Source: an uncultured Phaeodactylibacter sp. (GTDB taxonomy: Bacteria > Bacteroidota > Bacteroidia > Chitinophagales > Saprospiraceae). From it: a stretch of 50,122 bases of DNA. The stretch lies in contig CAJXNH010000024.1 in the NCBI GenBank assembly GCA_913057245.1, forward strand, positions 1 through 50,122, written 5' to 3'. A program made the position numbers and the translations under genes. Positions 35,401 through 42,874 of the stretch are shown here, piece by piece. Numbering within the stretch: the stretch's first letter is position 1; each line of letters starts with the position of its first letter. The notes beneath the pieces were generated by a model that was not told the DNA's origin, searched no databases, and saw only the letters and a list, made by a program, of their open reading frames with translations.

Positions 35401-35498
35401 TCCGTCAGGTAATTGATCAGATTGACGTTGAGGTCGGCTTGTGCCAGCAAACCAGCAGTAGTAATGAAGCTCAGCAGGAGCGTCAATTGAATTTTCAT
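32406..35498 (-). CDS. TonB-dependent receptor, Oar-like
   Basis: 1030 residues from ATG 35498 (MKIQLTLLLSFITTAGLLAQ), a Sec signal; the frame open 54 bases upstream has no signal character. Order: signal peptide; carboxypeptidase-like regulatory domain (about 22-110, NLINYLTDAPVAGMEVRLLN); plug domain (about 145-270, ITRVLFRLPNVSQATGFYPE, DGMDNNERFLGGQKFAIPVG, YGLTANGIVNITTRSGSNEF); and a 22-strand barrel to the end (GLQYDFQLGSNELQLRADVF, terminal Phe). Outer-membrane uptake of a large or scarce ligand is the expected role. It lies 287 bases upstream of the ABC operon on the same strand, so it could deliver the same substrate to the periplasm. This link is inferred from context. Confidence 0.9.
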   Translation of the reverse strand: MKIQLTLLLSFITTAGLLAQADLNVNLINYLTDAPVAGMEVRLLNESRGLERSATTNDQGVATFKGLPEVTGYQVFTDETEAFLSGESDPFSIRSNQNPTITLALFENRQIALDAVEVSAASTTQINSTDAEVSFELKQREIEELPIEGRDITRVLFRLPNVSQATGFYPEAPNVAINGANPLFTSYLIDGMDNNERFLGGQKFAIPVGFARNITVLTNNYSAEYGLTANGIVNITTRSGSNEFGGEAFLITRPGPVIDGQSDFAQRDLSGNPVKDGFQRYQAGVGFGGAIVQDQTFYYLNVEHTTDLKDNLLNSDALGVNETVRGENNFTYISGKLDHNWSPNFTSSLRANVGLVNIERQGGGLDGGVTFPSAGSVQDRNSILLALKNNYIGDNFSAQTNVQYSRFRWNYGRALNGPGPQVTIFNPNDITIGVIGHPGFVFDETENTVQFQQKFNYYAGNHTLKAGLAVISADHQLFGGGNVDGNYTVRLTQDQLDQVRGLGRGSALNVNDIPGEVEVLGYAVELRPTSFGARQTIYSAYLEDEWRATSRLTATLGLRYDYDNLSAGGSDEGDYNNIAPRLNLNYKLGRRSSLRGGYGIFYEKIPYAIYSDALQQNSTSTDYRKQIQYFVDQGILPADTDVSAVTFEGNLSGFASNVGYLQGPSAESLQEQREGVFSNERRILNPNGYDNPYTHQMALGYQLQMNNNSLFFVDLVHNRSFNLLRLRNLNAAAPYKVDPDNPQVRTIAEADASRPLPIIDGNSAVINGETLTGVARSVVMSETAGESRYYAASFNFQKARGEDDYSFRLNYTLSYLENNTEDINFRAMDANDFEAEWGPSINDRRHIINTIFTYYPVENLSLTVAGLIQSGQPINRTPLPVGYVVVDENGNPVQQQLTAPDGTPAFDQNGDPILVDVTASTTDLNGDGASFGDAYVGNSDRFPGESRNSDRLPWSNTFDVGLQYDFQLGSNELQLRADVFNVFNTQNLSGYSNNATQSNQIQPGSAASGRLIRRNASAPRQFQFTLRYLF

Positions 35499-35635
35499 AA
35501 AAGTGAGTATTTGAAATAGTGAGATCTTGAAAAGAGGTACGGAAATGCCCACCGGGTCAGATCATAACCGGTGATCATTCTGCATCAGTTAGCGGGGCTA
35601 AGCCCTCATTTTCATGCTGTTAACAGGTAGAAATA

Positions 35636-36325
35636 CTACAGGAAAGCGGCGAAGGGAGGCGCACGCAGCCCCAGGAAGCGCAGTAAAACCAGGTGAAAGG
35701 GGCGCCATTGAACTTGAAAAACGGCACCACTCTCCTGCCCCATCAAACGGCTCAGCACCCGGCGCAGGGCAACAGGCAGGCGCCAAAGCTGACGGCGCAA
35801 AGTTTCGGATTGGTCGACATCATAAGAGGTACTCAGCACCGCGACCGCCTCATCGGTCAAAGCCTGAAGGGCTTCAGATACCGAATCGGTCTGCCAGGGC
35901 AGATTCGCAAAAGCGACAGGGTCAAAAGCGGACCGCTGCAGCCCGATGAGGTAAGCGCCACCGTCTTGTGTCGGCCCTAGGACCAACCTATGTTGCTCAA
36001 GCGCACCTGCAGCTTGCAACAGCAAACCGGTGCTCAGTTCAGGGCAGTCGTTGCCGATAGCAATCACCCGCTCGTACCCCAGTTCAAAAACAGATTGATA
36101 GGCATTGGCCAGCCGTTCACCGAAGGTCGTCCCTAACTGCTGATCGCCCTGAATGACAAACAGCGGCAAACCGGTACGCCGCGCCTGTTGTATGGCATAG
36201 CGGTTGAACCGGCGGAATAGCGCAGCACTCGCCTTTTGGCTGTCGGCCAGGGGCTTGTAGCGCGCTTCGTCCTGCTCATTGCGGAGGAAAAGCAAAAGGG
36301 CTGTGCTTTGCAGTTGGGTGCTCAT
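35636..36325 (-). CDS. DUF2064/TIGR04282-type nucleotidyltransferase-like protein
   Basis: 229 residues of the glycosyltransferase-A/CofC-like fold. DUF2064 features: an N-terminal LLLFLRNEQDEARYKPLADS (normally K-x-P-x2-G-x2-K-T-R-L, here degenerate), the metal-binding IAIGNDCPELS (about 109-119), LGPTQDGGAYLIGLQ and LPWQTDSVSEAL. TIGR04282 is named a transferase associated with radical SAM genes in other genomes, which is interesting given the radical SAM gene 9 kb downstream on the same strand. The degraded N-terminal loop may mean altered nucleotide binding. Confidence 0.78.
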   Translation of the reverse strand: MSTQLQSTALLLFLRNEQDEARYKPLADSQKASAALFRRFNRYAIQQARRTGLPLFVIQGDQQLGTTFGERLANAYQSVFELGYERVIAIGNDCPELSTGLLLQAAGALEQHRLVLGPTQDGGAYLIGLQRSAFDPVAFANLPWQTDSVSEALQALTDEAVAVLSTSYDVDQSETLRRQLWRLPVALRRVLSRLMGQESGAVFQVQWRPFHLVLLRFLGLRAPPFAAFL

Positions 36326-36389
36326 CGGGTGCTAAAGTAGGGAAAAATTTGGTGGGGTGGGTGTCGTTGTGGGGACAGTAGGGTTAGAA

Positions 36390-36412
36390 GTACACTGATG
36401 GCACTGATCTCA
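36390..36412 (+). repeat. CTGATGxCACTGATCT dispersed repeat, single copy
   Basis: The stretch beginning GTACACTGATGGCACTGATC resembles the two copies at 44988-45015 and 45126-45153. It lies in the 200-base spacer between the DUF2064 gene and the beta-barrel gene. Confidence 0.5.
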
Positions 36413-36460
36413 ATCTCAAGACTCGCCAACACGAAAGCCCAACCCATCTGCTCTTCTAAC

Positions 36461-36491
36461 AAAAAAGCAGCGGATGCCATTCACCCGCTGC
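36461..36491 (-). terminator. terminator of the beta-barrel gene
   Basis: On the minus strand the stem GCAGCGG/CCGCTGC with an 11-base loop is followed by six T. It begins 35 bases after the stop of the beta-barrel gene. Confidence 0.85.
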
Positions 36492-36525
36492 CAACCAATT
36501 TTCACAAAGTAGTGTATGAGTAATC

Positions 36526-39003
36526 TTAAAAGTCTCCACCTCCACCGCCTCCGTAGCCGCCACCGTAATTACCCCGGCGCTTTTTCTGCTGATTGATGCG
36601 GTAGGAGAAGGTCAGACGGGCCTGACGGGCGCGCCACTGAAAGTCGCCTTCGCTGTAAAAGCCGGTGCCTTCATTGACATAGCGCCAACGGCGGGAGTTG
36701 AAGACGTCGCTTACAGAGAAGGTCAGTGTGCCCTTCTTTTCCAAAATATCTTTGCTCAGGGTCAGGTCCATATGGTACATGGATTTGTCACGGCCCTGTG
36801 GGTCATTACGGGGCGCACGGTAATTGAACCGAATCTGCGTATTGAGCTCGTCCCAAAGCGTGATCTGTGAAGTCAGCCGCCCAAAGGAGGTAATGGCATC
36901 TGCCCCGAGGTCTTCACCCGATTCAGTAGTACCGGAAATGATGGACCGGAAGAAGTTGACGTTGCCATCCAAGTCCCACCATTTGGTAGGGGAAACAGAG
37001 AAGGTGACGTCCACACCATAGGCATCCTCAGTGGCCAGGTTTTCCGGCTGTGTGAAGGTGATGCCCTCGGAGTTGACCCGCTGAATGCGTTCCGTTTTGC
37101 CTGTCGTAAAGCGGTAGAAAACACCCGCTGTCATCGAAGCGTTATCCCAGTATTTCAGGTAATTGATCTCATAGGAGTCGGTGAACTCAGGGTCCAGGTT
37201 AGGGTTGCCGGTGAAGATATTCCGGGCATCGCTGAAGCTGAAGAACGGGTTCAGGCTCCAGAAGTTAGGCCGGTTGATGCGGCGGCTATAGCTCACCTGC
37301 ATGGAATTACCGGTTTCGCCCAGGTCGTAGCCCAGGAATACACTGGGGAACAGGTTGAAGTATTCCCTCGGGTTGATCTGCTCAGTGGCGACCAGCTCCG
37401 TAATCATTTCGGTATATTCCGCTCTCAGCCCGGCCTGAAAGGAGAAATCGCCGTATTTGTTGCCAATGCTCGTGTAAGCGGCATAGACATCCTCGTCAAA
37501 CAGGAAGTTGTTGGTGAATTCTGGCAGGTTTTCCCATCCGGTAATGCCAAATTCATCCACCTGGAAGTTGGTCTCAATATCGCGCAGGCCTGCCCGCAGC
37601 CCTACCTCAAACTTACCTTCCTCAGCAAATGGGCGAACGTAGTCGGCCTGCCAAATCAGTTGTCTTTGCAGCTCCAGATTACTGGAACGCTGCTCCAGTT
37701 CGCTCGCCCCCGTCTCTTCGAATTCTGGTGTAAAATAGGCCTCCCGGATGGTGGACGTTTCCAGCTCCTCACTGTCCTGATAGCGGATATCCGTCGTAAA
37801 CTCGTGCCCTTTTCCCTTAAACTTTTTCCGGTAGGTCATAACATATTCCAAATCAGTTTCCTCCTCCCGCTCATTATCTGTACGGGTGCTAATGCCGGTG
37901 GGATTGTCAAGGCTGTTGATGAAGTCCCGGTAGGTAATCTCTGAGATGTTGTCGCCATCTTCCACGCTGTAGGTGAAGTTAGCGGTCAGCGTACTGGTTT
38001 CGCTAAAGCTATAGTCTGTACCCACACGGATGTTATTGTCCCAGCCACCACGGGTGCGGTCACGGGTCAGATCCTGAATAAAGGTCGTATCCGAACCGAA
38101 TTCATTGCGGTCGTAGACTTCCTGATAGCGGCTGCCGCTGCCCGGGCTCTCCCTGTAGGTCAGCCCGTAGTTGGCAAAGAAATTCCACTTTTTGACGCGG
38201 TAGTTGGTATTGATGGCCAGACCTGCTTGTTCCGGGTAGCCTCCGGTGATGTCCACCGAGCCGTTCCAGCCTTTCCGCTTTTCCTTCTTGAGAATGATAT
38301 TGATGATACCCGCCATGCCCTCAGCTTCGTACCGGGCACTGGGGTTGGTAATCACTTCCACCCGCTCAATCAGGTTGGCGGGGATGTTGCGCAGGCCATC
38401 GGTATCCCCTACCCCAACCAGGCTGGAAGGGCGGCCATTGATCAGGATGCGCACCCCGCCGCTGCCACGCAGGCTGACGTTGCCTTCGACATCCACCGTG
38501 ACCGAAGGAACGTTGTCCAGTACATCCGTAGCTGAACCGCCCAGGTTTGCCAGGTCTTTGCCGACATTGAATACGCGCTTGTCCAGCGACATCTGCATGC
38601 GGCTTTTTTCTGCCCGCACCTCCACTTGTTCAAGGGTCGTTGCATCGGGCTGCATTGCAATTTTGCCCAAATCGGCGCTCATCCGGCCACGGGCAATCTC
38701 GAAAGGCTTCGTTTCCAGCCTTTGGTAAGAAATGTAAGCCACTTCCAGATAGTAGCGGCCCGTTTTCAGCTCTATGGAGAAGATGCCCTCTCCATCGGTG
38801 ATCCCACCCGTCACCAGGTTACTGTCCGGTAAGGCGTAAACCGATACGGTGGTGTATTCCAATGGCGCGCCGGTGGAGGCATCTACGATTTGCCCTTTGA
38901 CCAGCCCCTTCATATCATCGCCCGGGTCCGAAGCGGGTGCATTCGCGGCATGCAAAAAAGGAAGACTGAGCAAAAATGTGAGTAAGGTCAGGTGAAACTT
39001 CAT
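36526..39003 (-). CDS. outer-membrane beta-barrel TonB-dependent-type protein
   Basis: 825 residues. Signal peptide MKFHLTLLTFLLSLPFLHAA; carboxypeptidase-like regulatory domain (about 33-115, VKGQIVDASTGAPLEYTTVS); plug (about 130-235, ATDVLDNVPSVTVDVEGNVS, GVRILINGRPSSLVG); and an OMP_b-brl_3-type barrel (about 370-800). The C-terminus is an unusual Gly-rich tail (NYGGGYGGGGGGDF) instead of the aromatic last strand of most barrels. Members of this class are often controlled by adjacent two-component systems, and here a kinase/regulator pair lies directly upstream on the same strand. Ligand unknown. Confidence 0.88.
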   Translation of the reverse strand: MKFHLTLLTFLLSLPFLHAANAPASDPGDDMKGLVKGQIVDASTGAPLEYTTVSVYALPDSNLVTGGITDGEGIFSIELKTGRYYLEVAYISYQRLETKPFEIARGRMSADLGKIAMQPDATTLEQVEVRAEKSRMQMSLDKRVFNVGKDLANLGGSATDVLDNVPSVTVDVEGNVSLRGSGGVRILINGRPSSLVGVGDTDGLRNIPANLIERVEVITNPSARYEAEGMAGIINIILKKEKRKGWNGSVDITGGYPEQAGLAINTNYRVKKWNFFANYGLTYRESPGSGSRYQEVYDRNEFGSDTTFIQDLTRDRTRGGWDNNIRVGTDYSFSETSTLTANFTYSVEDGDNISEITYRDFINSLDNPTGISTRTDNEREEETDLEYVMTYRKKFKGKGHEFTTDIRYQDSEELETSTIREAYFTPEFEETGASELEQRSSNLELQRQLIWQADYVRPFAEEGKFEVGLRAGLRDIETNFQVDEFGITGWENLPEFTNNFLFDEDVYAAYTSIGNKYGDFSFQAGLRAEYTEMITELVATEQINPREYFNLFPSVFLGYDLGETGNSMQVSYSRRINRPNFWSLNPFFSFSDARNIFTGNPNLDPEFTDSYEINYLKYWDNASMTAGVFYRFTTGKTERIQRVNSEGITFTQPENLATEDAYGVDVTFSVSPTKWWDLDGNVNFFRSIISGTTESGEDLGADAITSFGRLTSQITLWDELNTQIRFNYRAPRNDPQGRDKSMYHMDLTLSKDILEKKGTLTFSVSDVFNSRRWRYVNEGTGFYSEGDFQWRARQARLTFSYRINQQKKRRGNYGGGYGGGGGGDF

Positions 39004-39016
39004 GCTTGAATTTTAT

Positions 39017-39060
39017 TTACTACAAAGGTAAGGGGCGATTCTATCGCTCACCTGTAGTAA
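39017..39060 (-). promoter_or_regulatory. promoter with flanking inverted repeat upstream of the beta-barrel gene
   Basis: On the minus strand TACCTTTG (39023-39030) fits TAnnTTTG, 19 bases before the ATG. TTACTACA (39017-39024) and TGTAGTAA (39053-39060) are perfect 8-base inverted repeats that bracket the promoter. They may be binding sites for the OmpR-type regulator encoded upstream. Confidence 0.5.
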
Positions 39061-39080
39061 TGTTGAAGCAATTCTGAAGT

Positions 39081-40352
39081 TTAAACATTTGTCGGAAAAA
39101 TCACACTTATTTCGTGCCAGCCGTCCTGAAATTCATAGTTGACAGACAGCCGGTTGGTATCGCAAATTTTCTTCACGATAGCCAATCCCAGCCCCATCGA
39201 CTTCTCAGATTGCTGGTTTTTGCGGAAGCGCTTGAAGAGGTCCCGGGTAGGAATGGTAGGGGACGCGCCGGTATTGCGGATGACGAGGCCCTCGTGATCC
39301 AGGTAAACCTCAATAGCACCATCTTCCTGATTGTGGCGGATGGCATTGCGTACCAAATTGGAGACCAGCACGTCCGCCAGGGTGGGATCAAGGGCAACCT
39401 TCACACCGGGGTTGACGTCCCGCTTCACGGGCAGGCCCCGCAGCATCGCCAGCTCCTCAAAATTATCGATACAGGCGTTCACGATGGCCGAAAAATCAAT
39501 CTTATGCTGCGCTCTGAACTCGTGGTTCTCAATTTTGGTGAGCAACAGGAGCGCACTGCCCAGTTTGGACAAGCGTCGGAGGGCCGTCTGCGCATCGTCG
39601 ATCAGCCGGAGCTGTTCCTGGTCCAGCGGCTGCGTTTCCTGCAAGAGTTCCAGCTTGCCCCGGGCAATAGACAAAGGCGTTTGCATCTCGTGGGAGGCAT
39701 TCTCAGAAAACTCGCGGACCGTCCGGAAGTCCCGCCTTGCCCGCTCCGTCATAGCCGATACAAAGGCATTGAGCTGCCGGAACTCCCGGGTGGTCGTCTC
39801 GGGCAACGCCAGAGGTTCAGACTGTTTGATGTTAAAACCCCGGATGCTGCTCAGGATACGCTGAAAGGGGGTTAGCAGCCACCGGGTCACCAGAAAACTG
39901 GCAATCAGCATGCCAACGCCAAGGATCAGAAAAAGCCGCCAAATGATTTCCACCACTACATCGTAGATATCATCGGATTCAATGAAGACATCAGTGATGG
40001 TGATATGGTAAAAGCTGCCATCTACTTCCTTCACGGCTTCCAGCTTACGGTAGGGCTCGGTTTCGCCCTCGCGATAGGGATGTGGGGCGATGGTGTCCGT
40101 AAACCGGTAGAAAGTATCAATTTGCAGGTGGTCGCCCAGATGCTCAATGCTTGCCCTCCGGCGGCGCAGGATTTCCAAAGGGATGCCGTCCCGGATATCA
40201 TCAGCCATATCCTGCACCTCGTCGTACAGTGCAAAATCTGTTTCTTTGATCACCTCCGTCTCCACCACATGGTAGGTCACGTAACCGCCAATGCCGAAGA
40301 CCAGCACGGACACCAGGAGGTAGAATACGGTCGTTTTGGCAATCAGGTTCAT
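39081..40352 (-). CDS. sensor histidine kinase
   Basis: 423 residues. Two membrane helices (about 8-27 and 138-158) enclose a periplasmic sensor of roughly 110 residues rich in acidic and Tyr/Phe residues. The dimerisation/phosphoacceptor box is FSENASHEMQTPLSIARGKL, with His at about 220; Gln-Thr-Pro replaces the common Leu-Arg-Thr-Pro. The ATPase domain has the N box LVRNAIRHN and the G box MGLGLAIVKKICD. It overlaps the regulator gene by 4 bases. Partner: the OmpR-type regulator upstream. Confidence 0.93.
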   Translation of the reverse strand: MNLIAKTTVFYLLVSVLVFGIGGYVTYHVVETEVIKETDFALYDEVQDMADDIRDGIPLEILRRRRASIEHLGDHLQIDTFYRFTDTIAPHPYREGETEPYRKLEAVKEVDGSFYHITITDVFIESDDIYDVVVEIIWRLFLILGVGMLIASFLVTRWLLTPFQRILSSIRGFNIKQSEPLALPETTTREFRQLNAFVSAMTERARRDFRTVREFSENASHEMQTPLSIARGKLELLQETQPLDQEQLRLIDDAQTALRRLSKLGSALLLLTKIENHEFRAQHKIDFSAIVNACIDNFEELAMLRGLPVKRDVNPGVKVALDPTLADVLVSNLVRNAIRHNQEDGAIEVYLDHEGLVIRNTGASPTIPTRDLFKRFRKNQQSEKSMGLGLAIVKKICDTNRLSVNYEFQDGWHEISVIFPTNV

Positions 40353-41026
40353 CGGTTGGTGAATTTATAGCCCAGCCCGTAAATGGTTTTGATGTGCTCC
40401 TCGCAGCCGCCAATGGCGATCTTTTTGCGGAGGTTCTTGATATGCTGGTACACAAAATCGAAAGAGTCCAGCAGGTCGACATCGTCTCCCCAGAGGTGCT
40501 CGGCGATCACCTGTTTGGTCAGTACCCGGTTCTTATTGGTAATGAAAAACAGCAACAGCTCGTACTCCTTGACGGTCAGGGTAATGGGCTGATCGGAGAC
40601 GGTTACTTCCCGGGTATCGGTGTCAATGCGGATGCAGCCATGCTCAAGTACCTTGTGCCCCTGCTGACGGCGGCGGCGGAAGATGGCATTGAGGCGGGCA
40701 TTGAGTTCGGAAAGGTGGAAGGGCTTAGTCAGGTAATCATCAGCTCCCAGTTCGAGCCCTTTGATCTTATCGTCCAGTGCATTTTTTGCGGAGATGATGA
40801 GCACGCCTGTCTCCGGATTCATCCGCTTGAGCAGGCGCAGGAGGTTGAGGCCGCTCCCGTCGGGCAGCATCAGGTCGAGCAGTACAATATCGTAGGTAAA
40901 TGAAATGAGCCGGTCCTGGGCTTCCGCAAAGTTGCGCGCCGCCTCGCAGACCACATCGCCCCGGCTGAGGTACGCCTGAATATTGTCTACTAATTCCTGC
41001 TGATCTTCTACAATGAGCAATTTCAT
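40349..41026 (-). CDS. OmpR-family response regulator
   Basis: 225 residues. The receiver domain (1-115) has the acidic pocket Glu7/Asp8, phospho-acceptor Asp51 in LLDLMLPDG and Lys101 in YLTKPF. The C-terminal winged helix (about 128-223) has LTVKEYELLLFFITNKNRVL and ENIKTIYGLGYKF-like features (HIKTIYGLGYKF). First gene of the kinase operon; the likely target is the beta-barrel gene downstream. Confidence 0.95.
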   Translation of the reverse strand: MKLLIVEDQQELVDNIQAYLSRGDVVCEAARNFAEAQDRLISFTYDIVLLDLMLPDGSGLNLLRLLKRMNPETGVLIISAKNALDDKIKGLELGADDYLTKPFHLSELNARLNAIFRRRRQQGHKVLEHGCIRIDTDTREVTVSDQPITLTVKEYELLLFFITNKNRVLTKQVIAEHLWGDDVDLLDSFDFVYQHIKNLRKKIAIGGCEEHIKTIYGLGYKFTNR

Positions 41027-41031
41027 GATGA

Positions 41032-41039
41032 CAAATATA
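41032..41039 (-). promoter_or_regulatory. -7 element directly before the regulator start codon
   Basis: TATATTTG on the minus strand, with only five bases between it and the ATG. Transcription would start at or next to the A of the start codon, which suggests a leaderless mRNA or an alternative promoter. Confidence 0.45.
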
Positions 41040-41107
41040 GGAAGCGATTTTGTAGAAATTTTGAAGTGCCCTGACCTTAACGCACCACAAGTTCAGCCCT
41101 GTAGCTC

Positions 41108-41599
41108 AGAACGGACCGCGCCAGAGGTCACACCTTACTCACTCCCAGCCACAGCAACGAAACGACCTCGCAGAGGTCGCACTCCAAGCCTCTTGCCGGC
41201 TAACAAGCCAGCTTGGAAAAACCCAAACCATAAGCGACTGCTTGGTAATACGAGCACTGACCTCGCCAGATCATACGCTGCTCACCACAACCTTTACGGG
41301 GTCAGTGCGCTACAGGACCTAAGTTAGTAAGGCTTTTTATCCGGCAAAGTATGCTTTGGCAACAGGGACCGGAAGGTTAACTTTTCAGGTTGGGGCGACT
41401 CACTTGCCTAAGCAGCGCATGCGACCTCAGCGAGGTCGAACCTTCCTAGTTCCCTGAGTTAGTAAGATATGACTTCTACGAAGTCCGCCTGTGAAGTCCT
41501 ATACTATTAACGTCAACTTGGTGCCCCGAAACTGACCTCGACAGAGGTCACACCTTACTCACGCCCAGCCACAGCAACGAAACGACCTCGTAGAGGTCG
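41108..41599. repeat. REP-like array, left part (3' side of the Y1 transposase gene)
   Basis: Two near-identical units of about 75 bases (41108-41183 and 41528-41605) share the block CACACCTTACTCAC...CAGCCACAGCAACGAAACGA, flanked by palindromes such as TGACCTCGACAGAGGTCA (41533-41550), CGACCTCGCAGAGGTCG (41163-41179) and CGACCTCGTAGAGGTCG (41583-41599). A second unit (41419-41490) joins CGACCTCAGCGAGGTCG (41422-41438) to GACTTCTACGAAGTC (41471-41485) through GTTAGTAAGATATG. A decayed palindrome lies at 41258-41273. No gene fits in 41027-41617. Confidence 0.9.
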
Positions 41600-41617
41600 C
41601 ACACTCACCACTTTTAC

Positions 41618-42082
41618 CTAGTTTTCCCAAAAATCAAAAGACCTTTTTCTACCCGTTTCTATTTCATAAGCTTTCAGGAAAGACGAAAACTCCTTCCGGA
41701 ACGTCCGCTTCCGATGGTGCGCCTTTTGATTTTGAATATACCAGTATACCCGTTCCACGTGAGATTTGCTATAGGAAAAAGCAGCGTATCCGGCCTGCCA
41801 TTTGAATTTTTGAGGGCAAAACTCATTGTCGTTAATAAAATTAGTACTCGCTTTCTTCGTCTCCTGAACCAAATGAGAAAGGGATTCAGCAGGTTTGAAG
41901 CCGATTAAAAGGTGCGTATGGTCTGGCATACCGTTAATCGCCATCATTTTGTGCCCTCTTTTTTGTACGATCCCTGTGATGTATTTATATAGCTCTTCTT
42001 CCCATTCAGGTCTAATGTGGGCTTGTCGGTACTTTACCACAAATATAAGCTGGATATAAATTTGAGTGTAGGAGTCTGCCAT
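41618..42082 (-). CDS. Y1 (HUH) transposase, IS200/REP-associated type
   Basis: 154 residues from ATG 42082 (MADSYTQIYIQLIFVVKYRQ), the usual start of this family; the open frame upstream is not protein-like. The HUH metal motif is HTHLL in INGMPDHTHLLIGFKP (about 60-75), and the catalytic Tyr is expected in VYWYIQNQ (about 115-122). It is the complete length of IS200-type single-strand transposases and shows no disruption. No TnpB/IscB gene is adjacent. It ends 18 bases from a perfect REP palindrome and lies inside an array of them, the arrangement expected of a RAYT domesticated with its repeats or of an IS200-like element bounded by hairpins. Confidence 0.93.
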   Translation of the reverse strand: MADSYTQIYIQLIFVVKYRQAHIRPEWEEELYKYITGIVQKRGHKMMAINGMPDHTHLLIGFKPAESLSHLVQETKKASTNFINDNEFCPQKFKWQAGYAAFSYSKSHVERVYWYIQNQKAHHRKRTFRKEFSSFLKAYEIETGRKRSFDFWEN

Positions 42083-42235
42083 AACTATTGCTTTTACTTG
42101 TATGTCGCGGGAGGGTGGTAAATTCCATAAATCCCAAGGAAAAAAACTTTCGCTTTTTTTAGGTTTGGGCTCCGGAATCAATTTTAGTTAGGGCAAGATT
42201 TCGAACTTAAAGCAGGTGTAGCGCTCGTACATATG

Positions 42236-42700
42236 CGACCTCTACGAGGTCGAATCTGCCTCGTTCCCCGGGTTAGTAAGATGTGACTTCTACGAAGTCG
42301 GCCTGGGCAGACCCCTCCACAAGCACCAGACCGGTAGCACGGAACTGATCGCTATAGTGGTCATAGGTTACTCACCCACCTACCTGAAATAGCTAAACGA
42401 TCTCGTAGAGATCACACCTGAAAATCAGCAAGATAAACGTCTGCAAAGTCAGCCTGCCCCCCACTATGGACATCAGACCGGTAGCACGGAACTGACCGCA
42501 GCTGAGGTCAAATCTTACGCTCTCACCTACCCAGAACAGCAAAATGACCTCTTTCCATGAGTTAGAAAGCAGTGGCTTCCACGAAGTTATTTTAAGCTGC
42601 GCAGAACCTGGGTATCTACCTGGCAGCTCAGAACGGACCGCAGCTGAGGTCACACCTTACTCACTCCAGCCACAGCAGCGAAACGACCTCGTAGAGGTCG
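42236..42700. repeat. REP-like array, right part (5' side of the Y1 transposase gene)
   Basis: CGACCTCTACGAGGTCG (42236-42252), GACTTCTACGAAGTC (42285-42299), GATCTCGTAGAGATC (42399-42413) and CGACCTCGTAGAGGTCG (42684-42700). The 42233-42305 unit repeats the 41419-41490 unit. Three serial copies of the paired unit start near 42342, 42490 and 42632 (GGAACTGATC, GGAACTGACC and GAACGGACCG), with the 5' ones more decayed. GACCGGTAGCACGGAACTGA occurs twice (42329-42348 and 42476-42495). No gene supported in 42083-42874. Confidence 0.9.
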
Positions 42701-42833
42701 CACCCAAAGCCACCATTACCAACTATACCGACGACGAAGTAACTTGGGACCAAATATGACTTCGGGTCGGCATACCTGTGCGTACCGGCATACTCATCCG
42801 TCGGGTTTACGCCTTCGCCCAAACCTCTCCGTT

Positions 42834-42847
42834 CCAAACATAGTCTA
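42834..42847 (-). repeat. ACTATGTT repeat end, copy 2, downstream of ydbT
   Basis: CCAAACATAGTCTA, identical to the sequence at 87-100, lies 28 bases after the stop of the YdbT-like gene. The neighbouring bases (CGCCCAAACCTCTCCGTT) recall the CGCTCCAAAAACGAATTC before copy 3. Confidence 0.55.
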
Positions 42848-42874
42848 TAATCGTACCATCCGGAAATCGTCCTT

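Noticed and set aside
42083..42181. N-terminal extension of the Y1 transposase
   Set aside because: The family starts at MADSYTQIYIQ and the extension has no conserved features.
41108..42700. CRISPR or phage attachment repeats
   Set aside because: The repeats are composite palindromic units of variable length around a Y1 transposase gene, which fits REP-like elements better.
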